Under the pieces are notes generated by a model. The model ran no database searches. It was not told the DNA's origin and worked only from the letters and a program-made list of their open reading frames with translations. Below, piece after piece: positions 9,308-18,302 of a DNA stretch of 64,000 bases. Position 1 is the first letter of the stretch, and each line of letters opens with the position of its first letter. The position numbers and the translations under genes were made by a program. The DNA comes from Faecalibacter sp. LW9 (GTDB taxonomy: Bacteria > Bacteroidota > Bacteroidia > Flavobacteriales > Weeksellaceae), in the NCBI RefSeq assembly GCF_034661295.1, contig NZ_CP141062.1, positions 2,604,001 to 2,668,000 of the forward strand, in the 5' to 3' direction.

Positions 9308-10126
9308 ATGAATGATAACAGACCAATTGGAGTTTTTGACTCTGGTGTAGGTGGATTAACTTTTGCAAAAGAAATTAAACGTTTATTGCCAAATGAGAGC
9401 ATCATCTATTTTGGCGATACACAGCATTTACCGTATGGTGAAAAATCGAAAGAAGCCATCACTCGTTTTTCGGTTGATATTACTAATTTTCTGAAGTCCC
9501 ATAATTGTAAAGCTATTTTAGTGGCTTGCAATTCGGCAACAGCAAATTCTATAGATGCCATTAAAGAGGCAGCAGGAAATGACATCATTGTGATTGATGT
9601 GATTTCACCAGTAGCGGAAAAAGTAGCTTTTGAATTACGTGAAAAAATTGGGGTCATTGCAACGAAAGCGACTATTAATTCTGGAGCATACAAACGTTCC
9701 ATTCGAAGATTCAACAAACATGTGAAAGTAATCGAAATGGCAACTCCATTATTAGTCCCTGTTATTGAAGAAGGTTATGCCAATACGCCTATCTCTAAAG
9801 CTGTGTTAGAAACATATCTCAATCATAAAAAATTTGAGGATATCGATTCGATTATATTAGGTTGTACGCATTATCCATTGGTTGAAAAAGAAATCAATCA
9901 AGTCTTTGGAGGAAAAGTGAACATTATTAATTCTCCTTTAATCGTGGTCAATCATTTAATTTATTTATTGGATCGTGAAGGTAAATTAGCTTCGCCCGAT
10001 CAAAAAGCAACATATGATTTCTTTTTGTCTGACTATACGGATAACTTCTTGAAAGTGTCGAAAAGATTTTTTGGAAAAGATATTCATTTAATCGAAAAAA
10101 GATTAGATCAACAACCGGCTTTATAA
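9308..10126 (+). CDS. murI: glutamate racemase
   Basis: 272 residues, the usual length. It interconverts L- and D-glutamate and so provides D-Glu for peptidoglycan. The N-terminal IGVFDSGVGGLTF motif and the two catalytic cysteines are present: Cys74 in VACNSATANS and the second in LGCTHYPL. The enzyme is cytosolic. The gene follows hemW by 18 bp but has its own -7 box. Its stop codon lies in the loop of its own terminator hairpin. Confidence 0.95.
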   Translation: MNDNRPIGVFDSGVGGLTFAKEIKRLLPNESIIYFGDTQHLPYGEKSKEAITRFSVDITNFLKSHNCKAILVACNSATANSIDAIKEAAGNDIIVIDVISPVAEKVAFELREKIGVIATKATINSGAYKRSIRRFNKHVKVIEMATPLLVPVIEEGYANTPISKAVLETYLNHKKFEDIDSIILGCTHYPLVEKEINQVFGGKVNIINSPLIVVNHLIYLLDREGKLASPDQKATYDFFLSDYTDNFLKVSKRFFGKDIHLIEKRLDQQPAL

Positions 10127-10142
10127 TTGTCCGGTTTTTTTT
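10113..10142 (+). terminator. intrinsic terminator of murI, overlapping the stop codon
   Basis: AACCGG at 10113-10118 pairs with CCGGTT at 10131-10136, followed by a T run. The murI TAA (10124-10126) is in the loop, so ribosomes finishing murI would cover the hairpin. Confidence 0.75.
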
Positions 10143-10177
10143 ATATAAATACATTACAAACAAATAAAACAACAAAC

Positions 10178-11413
10178 ATGAGTACGACTTATTCTGCAGA
10201 GGAATTAATTGGTTTAGAAGAAAAACATGGAGCACATAACTATCACCCTTTATCAGTGGTTTTAGAAAAAGGTGAAGGAGTTTATGTATGGGATGTCAAT
10301 GGAAAACGTTATTTTGACTTTTTATCAGCATATTCCGCTGTAAACCAAGGACATTCTCATCCACGAATCATCAGCAAATTAAAAGAACAAGCGGATAAAT
10401 TAACCTTAACTTCTCGTGCATTTTACAATGCTGAATTGGGAATTTATGAGAAATTTGTAACTGAATTATTCGGTTATGATAAAATTTTACCGATGAATAC
10501 CGGAGCAGAAGCAGTAGAAACGGCTTTAAAAATTGCACGTAAATGGGGGTATGAGAAAAAAGGAATTCCAGCGGGAGAAGGAATCATTGTGGTATGTAAA
10601 GATAATTTCCATGGACGTACAACAACCATTATTTCTTTTTCCAATGATGAAGATGCCCGAAAACATTTCGATCCTTATACTTCTGGCTTTATCGCCGTTG
10701 AATACAGTAATGCAGAAGATTTTAGAAAAGTTGTTGCTGAAAATGCTGCAAATATTTGTGCATTCTTAGTTGAACCGATCCAAGGAGAAGCAGGAGTAAA
10801 TGTTCCGGCGGAAGGTTATTTAAAAGCATGTTACGAAATCTGTCAAGAAAATAATATTCTATTTATCGCTGATGAAATTCAAACAGGTATTGCTCGTACA
10901 GGGAAAATGTTAGCCATCGACCATGAAAACATTAAGGCAGATATGTTAATCTTAGGAAAAGCATTATCAGGTGGAGCGTATCCAGTTTCAGGAGTATTAA
11001 CTCGAAATGAGGTGATGGATGTGATTCACCCTGGACAACACGGATCAACATATGGTGGAAATCCATTAGCATGTGCAGTCGCACGTGAAGCCTTACAAGT
11101 TGTTTTAGATGAAAAATTAGCAGATAATGCTGAAAAATTAGGACAAATCTTCAGAAACGAAATCAATAAAATGATTGAAGAATTCCCTATTTTCAAAGCA
11201 GTTCGTGGAAAAGGTTTATTAAATGCAATTTTAATCAACGATACACCTGAATCAGACACTGCTTGGAATTTCTGTGTAAAAATGATGGAAAATGGTTTAT
11301 TAGCAAAACCTACTCATGGTAACATCATTCGTTTTGCTCCACCTTTAGTGATGAATGAAGAACAATTAATGGAATGCATTGCCATCATTCGTAAAACAGC
11401 TCATGAATTTTAA
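10178..11413 (+). CDS. rocD: ornithine--oxo-acid aminotransferase
   Basis: 411 residues from the ATG at 10178 (MSTTYSAEELIGLEEK); the frame opens earlier, but the upstream part overlaps the murI terminator. It is a class III PLP aminotransferase. Markers are NTGAEAVETALKIARKWG, the Asp of FIADEIQTGIARTG, and the PLP lysine in LILGKALSGGAYPVSG. It converts ornithine and 2-oxoglutarate to glutamate semialdehyde and glutamate. It lies between two terminators and is therefore monocistronic. Confidence 0.95.
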   Translation: MSTTYSAEELIGLEEKHGAHNYHPLSVVLEKGEGVYVWDVNGKRYFDFLSAYSAVNQGHSHPRIISKLKEQADKLTLTSRAFYNAELGIYEKFVTELFGYDKILPMNTGAEAVETALKIARKWGYEKKGIPAGEGIIVVCKDNFHGRTTTIISFSNDEDARKHFDPYTSGFIAVEYSNAEDFRKVVAENAANICAFLVEPIQGEAGVNVPAEGYLKACYEICQENNILFIADEIQTGIARTGKMLAIDHENIKADMLILGKALSGGAYPVSGVLTRNEVMDVIHPGQHGSTYGGNPLACAVAREALQVVLDEKLADNAEKLGQIFRNEINKMIEEFPIFKAVRGKGLLNAILINDTPESDTAWNFCVKMMENGLLAKPTHGNIIRFAPPLVMNEEQLMECIAIIRKTAHEF

Positions 11414-11434
11414 TTGATATTATAATAAAATCTT

Positions 11435-11467
11435 AATCCTGAAGTTTAACCTTCAGGATTTTTTTAT
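11435..11467 (+). terminator. intrinsic terminator of rocD
   Basis: AATCCTGAAG-TTTAAC-CTTCAGGATT followed by a run of T; the next gene starts 3 bp later. Confidence 0.9.
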
Positions 11468-11469
11468 TT

Positions 11470-13512
11470 ATGTCAATTGCTATTACCATCTCTAAAAAGT
11501 ATAAAAAAGCGCAAAAAGCATCCATTCTTTGGATCATCATCTTTTTTATCACCATGTTTATTTCAATCGTATTGTCACTCGTTATTTTTGGAATTTGTGG
11601 CTATTTAGCCTATCGCTTATTAGTTCTCTTCCGCTTGGGGTGGATCGCGTTGGTTGGAGCTGTTGGATTAATTCTTACAGGAGGATTAATTGTCTTTTTT
11701 AATCTTAAATTTATTTTACATTTTTTTCAAAACCATGAACCCCAAGGCATTGAAACGAATTCGTCGGATGAACCTGAATTATTTCAGTTGATTGAAGAAA
11801 CAGTACGTGAAATGAACATTAAATTTCCGAATAAAGTTTACTTTATTGAAGATATCAATGCCTCGGTTTATTATTCCAATAATGTTCGAAGTTTATTCAT
11901 ACCGACACCAAAAAATTTAAATATTGGCATCGGTTTAATGCATATGTTGACCAAACAAGAATTAAAAGGAATTTTAGCCCACGAGTTTGGACATTTTTCA
12001 CAAAAATCAATGGCTATTGGTAACTATGTAGGCAACATCAACCGTTCAATCCATCAAGTCCTTTACAAGGAAAATTCAATCCACGAAACGGTAGAAGATA
12101 TCGCTCGATGGAATGCCATCATTTCATTCATATGTAAAGGTGCCATATTATATACACAAATGATGAGCTTTTTTCTGAAGCAAATCTATCAACAACTAGA
12201 AATACAAAATTTAGCTTTATCGCGAGAAATGGAATTCAATGCTGATGAGATAGCAGCTACAATCGTTGGTTATGAAACGTATGAAAGACCATTAACTCGA
12301 AGTCGATTTTATGATGAATGTTGGAATGATACTAAAAATTTTTATGCCATACATATCGATGAACATTTCTATACCAAAAACATTTACACCAATTTTAATC
12401 AGGTCGTAGAATACCGTATCCAATCCTATAACTATAAAACTTACAAAGGATTAGCTGACCTTTCAAACAATGATAACCCTTATGATGATTTACGCATTGA
12501 ATATGAAAATTTATGGTCATCCCATCCCGAAATCAAAGAACGTTTAGAAAACATCAAACGATTAGGAATGGTGTCTCCAATTGATCAAACGACTAAAGCG
12601 ACAACCATCATCAAAAATTTAGACTATTATGAAGAAGCGCTAACGGAAGATATGTTCATCCATTCCAGCATTATGCGTAAGAATGAACTTTCAAACGATC
12701 AATTTATTTCCCTTTTTGTTACGGATGAAAAACATTACGCTTTTCCAATCGAATTTCAAAACTATTTTAATGAAATAGCATTTGAATTAAAATCCCTTTT
12801 GAATTCCAACATTCCTGATGATTGTTCATCAAATTTTTATGATGTATTTAATGCTGTTTATTTTGAACCTATTTTTAAACAAAATAGAGCCTATAAAGAA
12901 ATTCAATTGTTACATCATTTGTTGCAACAAAAAGAGTTCAAAAAAGTCAAATTTGAAACGAAATACTATAACTTGAAGAAAGAATCGAGTCGATTGTTCG
13001 AGATTTTAACTACCGAAGCTGAATCTTATCAACCCGCGATTGATGAAATACAAAAAACAATTGCTTCCTATTTCAAATCAAATATGGATCAAGAAAAATT
13101 AAATCAGTTGAAAGAGTTGATTGATCAAGAAAAACAACTAGAATCTCATCTAGAATTTGCTGAGGAATTTAGAGAAAGTTTGAATTGGATTTTTGAACAA
13201 AATCATGAAAATGTAATTATAGAAAATTTAAAAACAGTACACGAGAAAAATAAGGCTTTAAAAACACGTTTAAAAGAAATCATAACATTCGAAAAAATCA
13301 TAACATTTTATACAAAAGAACAAATTGATCATATAAATTCATTTATTCATTGTGAACAACTGTTTTACCTAGAAGGTTATAACAATCAAGAAGTAAGTGA
13401 TTTGTTTCTAGCCATTAACTTATTGGAAGGTTTTTCAAATGCTATGCTTTTTGATCAAAAAAATCAATTTTTAAGGCAATTCATTCCATCCCAAGAAACG
13501 GAACTTGTATAA
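11470..13512 (+). CDS. M48-family membrane metallopeptidase
   Basis: 680 residues. Two hydrophobic stretches (about residues 18-50 and 55-90) anchor it to the inner membrane. The zinc-binding HEFGH is at residues 171-175 (LKGILAHEFGHFSQ), and the third ligand is probably Glu in REMEFNADEIAA. The layout matches Ste24/HtpX-type peptidases. The ~350-residue C-terminal part is helical, low-complexity and not recognisable. Role in membrane-protein quality control is inferred from the family. The ATG lies 3 bp after the rocD terminator run, with a bidirectional terminator downstream. Confidence 0.85.
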   Translation: MSIAITISKKYKKAQKASILWIIIFFITMFISIVLSLVIFGICGYLAYRLLVLFRLGWIALVGAVGLILTGGLIVFFNLKFILHFFQNHEPQGIETNSSDEPELFQLIEETVREMNIKFPNKVYFIEDINASVYYSNNVRSLFIPTPKNLNIGIGLMHMLTKQELKGILAHEFGHFSQKSMAIGNYVGNINRSIHQVLYKENSIHETVEDIARWNAIISFICKGAILYTQMMSFFLKQIYQQLEIQNLALSREMEFNADEIAATIVGYETYERPLTRSRFYDECWNDTKNFYAIHIDEHFYTKNIYTNFNQVVEYRIQSYNYKTYKGLADLSNNDNPYDDLRIEYENLWSSHPEIKERLENIKRLGMVSPIDQTTKATTIIKNLDYYEEALTEDMFIHSSIMRKNELSNDQFISLFVTDEKHYAFPIEFQNYFNEIAFELKSLLNSNIPDDCSSNFYDVFNAVYFEPIFKQNRAYKEIQLLHHLLQQKEFKKVKFETKYYNLKKESSRLFEILTTEAESYQPAIDEIQKTIASYFKSNMDQEKLNQLKELIDQEKQLESHLEFAEEFRESLNWIFEQNHENVIIENLKTVHEKNKALKTRLKEIITFEKIITFYTKEQIDHINSFIHCEQLFYLEGYNNQEVSDLFLAINLLEGFSNAMLFDQKNQFLRQFIPSQETELV

Positions 13513-13548
13513 TTAAAAAAACCTCCACAAATGGAGGTTTTTTTAATT
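13511..13548. terminator. bidirectional intrinsic terminator
   Basis: A near-perfect palindrome, AAAAAACCTCCA facing TGGAGGTTTTTT, between the convergent M48 peptidase and thioesterase genes. Confidence 0.9.
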
Positions 13549-13552
13549 ATAA

Positions 13553-14104
13553 TTACCCATCAAGATGGATTTTAACATTGTAATTTTCTAAAAGAAAATT
13601 AATTAAATCGGGCGAATGATAATCCATGGCATCTTTCACCTGCATAGCCGCTTTTTTATGTTCTTCTATGCGATGCAATGCTTTATAAAAACGACGAATT
13701 TCCGTCGCTGAGCGTAAAATTAATTTCGGCGCTTCTGCTTTTTCTCCATTTTCTTCCTTGCAGATCATTGTAAAATAAGACGAATTGCAATGCTTCACTT
13801 CTCCTGTTTGTACATTTTGGCTATCCACGCGGATTCCAATGACCATTGAGGTATTTCCAACATAATTAACAGAAGCATTAAGTGTAACCAATTCTCCTAC
13901 TTCTACCGGCGTTAAAAAATCTACGCGATCTACTGATGCTGTGACACAATATTTTCCTGAATATTTCGAGGCACATGCAAAAGCAATTTGATCCATTAAG
14001 GATAATAAATATCCACCATGGATTTTTCCAGAAAAATTAGAGTGCGATGGTAGCATCAGCTGTGAGAAAGTAATCAATGAACTTTCTACTGTTTTGTAAA
14101 TCAT
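13553..14104 (-). CDS. acyl-CoA thioesterase (hotdog fold, YciA/BFIT-like)
   Basis: 183 residues. The hotdog helix motif HGGYLLSLMDQIAFACASKYSG is intact, with strands VTASVDRVDF and GELVTLNASVNYVGNTSM. Members hydrolyse acyl-CoA to fatty acid and CoA in the cytosol. A C-terminal helical extension of about 50 residues (RRFYKALHRIEEHKKAA) is seen in bacterial ACOT-type proteins. It lies 7 bp downstream of the GH3-like gene, so the two are probably co-transcribed, linking an acyl-adenylating-type protein with a thioesterase. Confidence 0.88.
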   Translation of the reverse strand: MIYKTVESSLITFSQLMLPSHSNFSGKIHGGYLLSLMDQIAFACASKYSGKYCVTASVDRVDFLTPVEVGELVTLNASVNYVGNTSMVIGIRVDSQNVQTGEVKHCNSSYFTMICKEENGEKAEAPKLILRSATEIRRFYKALHRIEEHKKAAMQVKDAMDYHSPDLINFLLENYNVKIHLDG

Positions 14105-14111
14105 TTTAGTT

Positions 14112-15617
14112 TTATTGTGAGTTATTTGTGAGATTCAAACGGTAAAACTCATCCGCGATACTACGATCATTGGCCAATCGAGGGACCTTATTTTGTCCAC
14201 CTAATTTTCCAATGGATTTCATATACACTTGGAAAGCATTTTTTTCTAAAGAAGTTAAGACTAACGGACGCAAAATATTTCCAGTGATTAAATCATTGTA
14301 ATATACGTTTTGTAAACGCATTTGTTCGTCTAGCTCCTTCGAAAAAGCCTTCATATCATTAGGATAGGTTTCAAATTCTATAAACCATTCATGGTAAGGT
14401 AATCCTTGTGATGGATTAACCTGAGGAGCCACCGTAAATTCGTTTACACTGGCGGGATATTGGGCTAAAGTTTTTTGTAAAGCTTGTTCTACTTCATGTG
14501 CAATTACATGTTCTCCAAAAGCAGAAGTAAAATGTTTAATTCGTCCAGAAACCACTATTTTGTACGGATGTGTTGAAGTAAAACGTACAGTATCTCCAAT
14601 ATTATATCCCCATAAACCTGCATTGGTATTTAAAATCAAAACATAGTCTACCCCAACTTTGACATCTTGGATAGACAAACGAGTAGGATGATCATCAAAG
14701 AATTCTTCTACCGGAACAAATTCATAAAACATTCCATTGTTTAACAATAATAAAAGATCTTCTTCCTTTTGGGTGTTTTGATAAGCGATAAAACCTTCTG
14801 ATGCAGGATAAGTTTGAATACAATCGATAGGATGTCCGATAAGCTGATTTACTTTGTCACGATAGGGTTCATAATTAACTCCTCCTGTAACCATCAATTG
14901 TAACTCTGGAAACAACGATTGTATATTTTCTTTTCCAGACACCTCCAACAAACGTTCAAAATACATGATTAGCCATGGTGGAATACCAGATATTAATGTC
15001 ATGTTTTCTGGAATCGTTTCCTTTACAACTGCATCTACTTTCGTTTCCCATTCTTCAATACAATTGGTCTCCCATGAAGGCATACGATTGGTTTGAAGAT
15101 ATTTTGGTACATAATGGGCAACGATACCTGATAAGCGACCGAATTTCAACCCATTTTTTTCTTCAAGGATTGGACTTCCTTGTAAAAAAATTAATTTACC
15201 ATTTAAGAAATGAGCATTTTTTGTTTCATGGATATAGTGCAATAAGGCATTACGAGCAGAATTAATATGATAAGGTATAGATTCTTTGGTTAGCGGAATA
15301 TATTTAGTACCAGATGTAGTTCCGGATGTTTTCGCTAAATAAATGGGTTGACCAGGCCATAAAACATCTGCTTTACCTTCTACCATCGCATCAAAATACG
15401 GTTTCAATCCTTCATAATCACGGATTGGAACACGCTGCTTAAAATCATCATACGATTTGATTTCATCAAAATGATGATCTCGACCAAAAGTGGTATTTTT
15501 TGCCGATTTAATCAGGTTCATCAAGATTTTTTCTTGTGTTTCTTGTGGACGATCAATCCATTTTTGATCTTTATTGACGATATATTTCGCAAAAAGCTGT
15601 GCTAAAAAAGCCTTCAT
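14112..15617 (-). CDS. GH3-like acyl-adenylating enzyme family protein
   Basis: 501 residues matching the bacterial 'GH3 auxin-responsive promoter' family. The ATP/AMP-binding segment KTSGTTSGTKYIPLT is conserved, as are FLQGSP, TYPASEGFIAYQ and the hinge VSGRIKHFTSAFGEHV. Plant GH3 enzymes adenylate an acid and conjugate it to an amino acid. The substrate of the bacterial versions is not established, so only the ANL-like adenylation chemistry is inferred. It begins an operon with the thioesterase and is divergent from porW. Confidence 0.88.
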   Translation of the reverse strand: MKAFLAQLFAKYIVNKDQKWIDRPQETQEKILMNLIKSAKNTTFGRDHHFDEIKSYDDFKQRVPIRDYEGLKPYFDAMVEGKADVLWPGQPIYLAKTSGTTSGTKYIPLTKESIPYHINSARNALLHYIHETKNAHFLNGKLIFLQGSPILEEKNGLKFGRLSGIVAHYVPKYLQTNRMPSWETNCIEEWETKVDAVVKETIPENMTLISGIPPWLIMYFERLLEVSGKENIQSLFPELQLMVTGGVNYEPYRDKVNQLIGHPIDCIQTYPASEGFIAYQNTQKEEDLLLLLNNGMFYEFVPVEEFFDDHPTRLSIQDVKVGVDYVLILNTNAGLWGYNIGDTVRFTSTHPYKIVVSGRIKHFTSAFGEHVIAHEVEQALQKTLAQYPASVNEFTVAPQVNPSQGLPYHEWFIEFETYPNDMKAFSKELDEQMRLQNVYYNDLITGNILRPLVLTSLEKNAFQVYMKSIGKLGGQNKVPRLANDRSIADEFYRLNLTNNSQ

Positions 15618-15804
15618 ATAATTTATTCCTATTTATTACATCAAATCCTGCAGAATACAATCCTTCTACACAATTCAATTATTATCAATAAGTTATTTTA
15701 TAAACCCGTTGATAAAATCGCCATTCCCGACAAATTTTCAAAGCATTTATCGTTTCCTGTACAATTTTTACAAATATCTAAAACTTTTTCTGAATACAAG
15801 ATTT

Positions 15805-15834
15805 TTTGTATTCTTTCGTTTTATTGTAGATTTG
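15805..15834 (+). promoter_or_regulatory. promoter of the PorW/SprE gene
   Basis: TTTG at 15805-15808 and TAGATTTG at 15827-15834 with an 18-bp spacer. The lipoprotein ATG at 15850 follows 15 bp later, which supports that start over the longer frame opening at 15709. Confidence 0.65.
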
Positions 15835-15849
15835 TCTATATTGATCCCT

Positions 15850-18201
15850 ATGAAAAAATACGCTTTTAGTTTAGTTGCTGCAAGTCTTTTAATCGGATGT
15901 TCTACCAGAAAAGATACGTTCCAAAACAGGAGTTATCATAAGATGACGTCTTGGTTCAATGGAATTTTTAATGCGGAAGAAGAACTGGATAAAAAACATA
16001 CAGAACTTAAAACAAACTATGTAGAAGACTATGGAGAAGTTCTTCCGATTGGCGTGAATTATTTTAAAGATAAAAACGCGACAGAAGAAGATTTTGGATT
16101 AGCATTGATGAATAACAGCATCGGTGGTGGTGGAACTTCAAATAATACGAATGTCCAAAAACCAACGGGTTATCAAGCGGTAGAAGCAAAAGCCAATAAA
16201 GTCATTGAAAAACATTCCATGTTGATTAGTGGTTCAGAGCGTAATTTAATGATTGCTCGTGCTTATCTTTTAATTGGTAAATCACGTTTTTTTTCAGGCA
16301 AATATTTTGAAGCTTTAGATGCTTTGAATTATGTAACGAAGAATTTTCCTAAATCCAAATTTTACGACGAAGCCTTATTATATACGACGTTAGCCGATAT
16401 TAAAGGTGGAAATTATTTTGATGGTCAAGAGAAATTACTAAAACTCTACGAAAAAGAAAATTTATCCAAAGAGATCAAATACCTTGTGGCTGCCAATTAT
16501 GCCGATTTCTTGGTTGAAAATGAACTCTATGAAGAAGCTTTAGAGCCATTAGAAAAAGCACATTATTACAGCCGAAATTCAACAGATAAAGCACGTACCT
16601 TATTTGCTTTGGGTCAAGTATTTTCCAAATTAGGAAAACAAGAAGAAGCAGGACAAGCCTTTACTGAAGTCTATAAAATGCGTCCCGGATTTGATATGGA
16701 AGTCAAATCTCAATTGGCTATCGCTTCAAATTTTGATCCTAAAATCAATAATTACTCATCATACAAAGAACATATCTTAGATCAAAGTAAGAAAGGGATT
16801 TATACATCAAAGAAAAACGAATTTTATTATGCTGTAGCAGAAATGGCATATAAAAATCAAAATTATGATGAAGCCATCAAATATTCTGAACTCAGTTTAA
16901 AGGAGCCGGTATCTGATCCCTATATTCGCGCAAAAGCTTATGAAAATTTCGCGAATACTCATTTTAGCAAAGGAAATTACGTCTACGCAACTTCCTATTA
17001 TGATTCCGCGGTCACAACGTATGCCAAAGAAAAAGATAAAAACCGCATCAATGAGAAAAATACGATTCTAAAAAATTTAATGCAGATGCATTATTTGGTA
17101 GAACGTAACGATAGTATTTTGCGCATTGCCCAATTGCCTAAAGAAGAGCAAGAAAAATTCTTTACAAACCATATAGAAAAACTAAAGAAGGAAGAAGAAG
17201 CTCGATTGGTGAAGGAACAACAAGAAATGTCAGAATTCCAATTGGGAGGTAAAACAACAGGATTCGCATCAAGTTTTGATCAAGGGAATTCAAATAAATT
17301 CTATTTCTACAACCAAAGTTTAAAAAATTCAGGGTTAGCTGAATTCCAACGCATTTGGAATAATCCAACCTTAAAGGACAATTGGAGAAATTCAGCAATT
17401 CCAGGACCAACGTTGGAAGATAAAGAAAATGAATTAAAAGGAAATATCGCATCAGGAGATCCAAGACGTTTTGAATTAGGATATTATTTAGAAAAAATAC
17501 CAAAATCAGTTAAAGAACTAAACGATCTTAAAATTACACGTGATACGACTCAATTAGCATTGGGTACGGGTTATTTCGATCATTTCAATGATACAAAACT
17601 TTCAGCTGAAACTTTAGAGAAATTAGTAGCTTCACCGCCTAAACAAAAAGAAATTGAAGTACAAGCCATGTATCAATTGTATCGTATTCATAAGGATCGT
17701 GATAAAGTACTTGAAGAAAAATACAAAAGCGAGATTCTAGGAAAATATCCAAATACCATTTATGCAGGATATATTTTAAATCCGGAAGTCGATTTTATTA
17801 CAGCCGAAACAAAAGAAGCTTTGGCAGATTACGAAGCAACTTACCAATTGTATAAGGACGAAAAATACGAAGAAGTCAAAGCTCGTGTTGCTCAAGCCAT
17901 TGAGAAATATCCAACAGAGATTATCATTGCAAAATTCGCATTGTTGAATGCATTTGCCGTGTCGAAGACTGAATCGAAGGAAAATTTTGAACGTGCCTTA
18001 GAAATTGTTGTATTAGCTTATGATAAAACAGATGAAGCCAAACGCGCGAAACAATTACTTGAAAAATTAAAAAATCCAACGAAGGAAAACTTCCCAACAG
18101 TGGAACCTCAAAAAAATCAAGAGAATAATGAAGGTTGGAGCCATGAAGAGGAATCTGAAAATGTGCCACCTCCTATGCCTGGAAGTCCAATTCGTAAATA
18201 A
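15850..18201 (+). CDS. porW: type IX secretion system lipoprotein PorW/SprE-like
   Basis: 783 residues from the ATG at 15850. It has a lipoprotein signal (MKKYAFSLVAASLLIGC, lipobox Cys16) followed by the family hallmark TRKDTF..RSYHKMTSWFNGIFNAEEE. About ten TPR-like helix pairs follow (e.g. ARAYLLIGKSRFFSGKYFEA, EAAQAF-type repeats), and the tail is Pro-rich. PorW/SprE is an outer-membrane-associated periplasmic lipoprotein needed for type IX secretion and gliding in Bacteroidetes. The gene is single, ending 8 bp before an IS1182-type element whose end hairpin can terminate it. Confidence 0.9.
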   Translation: MKKYAFSLVAASLLIGCSTRKDTFQNRSYHKMTSWFNGIFNAEEELDKKHTELKTNYVEDYGEVLPIGVNYFKDKNATEEDFGLALMNNSIGGGGTSNNTNVQKPTGYQAVEAKANKVIEKHSMLISGSERNLMIARAYLLIGKSRFFSGKYFEALDALNYVTKNFPKSKFYDEALLYTTLADIKGGNYFDGQEKLLKLYEKENLSKEIKYLVAANYADFLVENELYEEALEPLEKAHYYSRNSTDKARTLFALGQVFSKLGKQEEAGQAFTEVYKMRPGFDMEVKSQLAIASNFDPKINNYSSYKEHILDQSKKGIYTSKKNEFYYAVAEMAYKNQNYDEAIKYSELSLKEPVSDPYIRAKAYENFANTHFSKGNYVYATSYYDSAVTTYAKEKDKNRINEKNTILKNLMQMHYLVERNDSILRIAQLPKEEQEKFFTNHIEKLKKEEEARLVKEQQEMSEFQLGGKTTGFASSFDQGNSNKFYFYNQSLKNSGLAEFQRIWNNPTLKDNWRNSAIPGPTLEDKENELKGNIASGDPRRFELGYYLEKIPKSVKELNDLKITRDTTQLALGTGYFDHFNDTKLSAETLEKLVASPPKQKEIEVQAMYQLYRIHKDRDKVLEEKYKSEILGKYPNTIYAGYILNPEVDFITAETKEALADYEATYQLYKDEKYEEVKARVAQAIEKYPTEIIIAKFALLNAFAVSKTESKENFERALEIVVLAYDKTDEAKRAKQLLEKLKNPTKENFPTVEPQKNQENNEGWSHEEESENVPPPMPGSPIRK

Positions 18202-18209
18202 TTAAAAAA

Positions 18210-18247
18210 GAAGCCGTCTCAATATTAAAATTTGAGGCGGTTTTTTT
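18210..18247 (+). terminator. terminator of porW formed by the left IS end
   Basis: CCGTCTCAA pairs with TTGAGGCGG (one G-T pair) and is followed by seven T, starting 9 bp after the porW stop codon. Confidence 0.6.
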
Positions 18248-18302
18248 ATTTGAATTAATTTCCAATAAAATTTCATCATTTTAGAAAAGGGTAAAATTGC
18301 CC

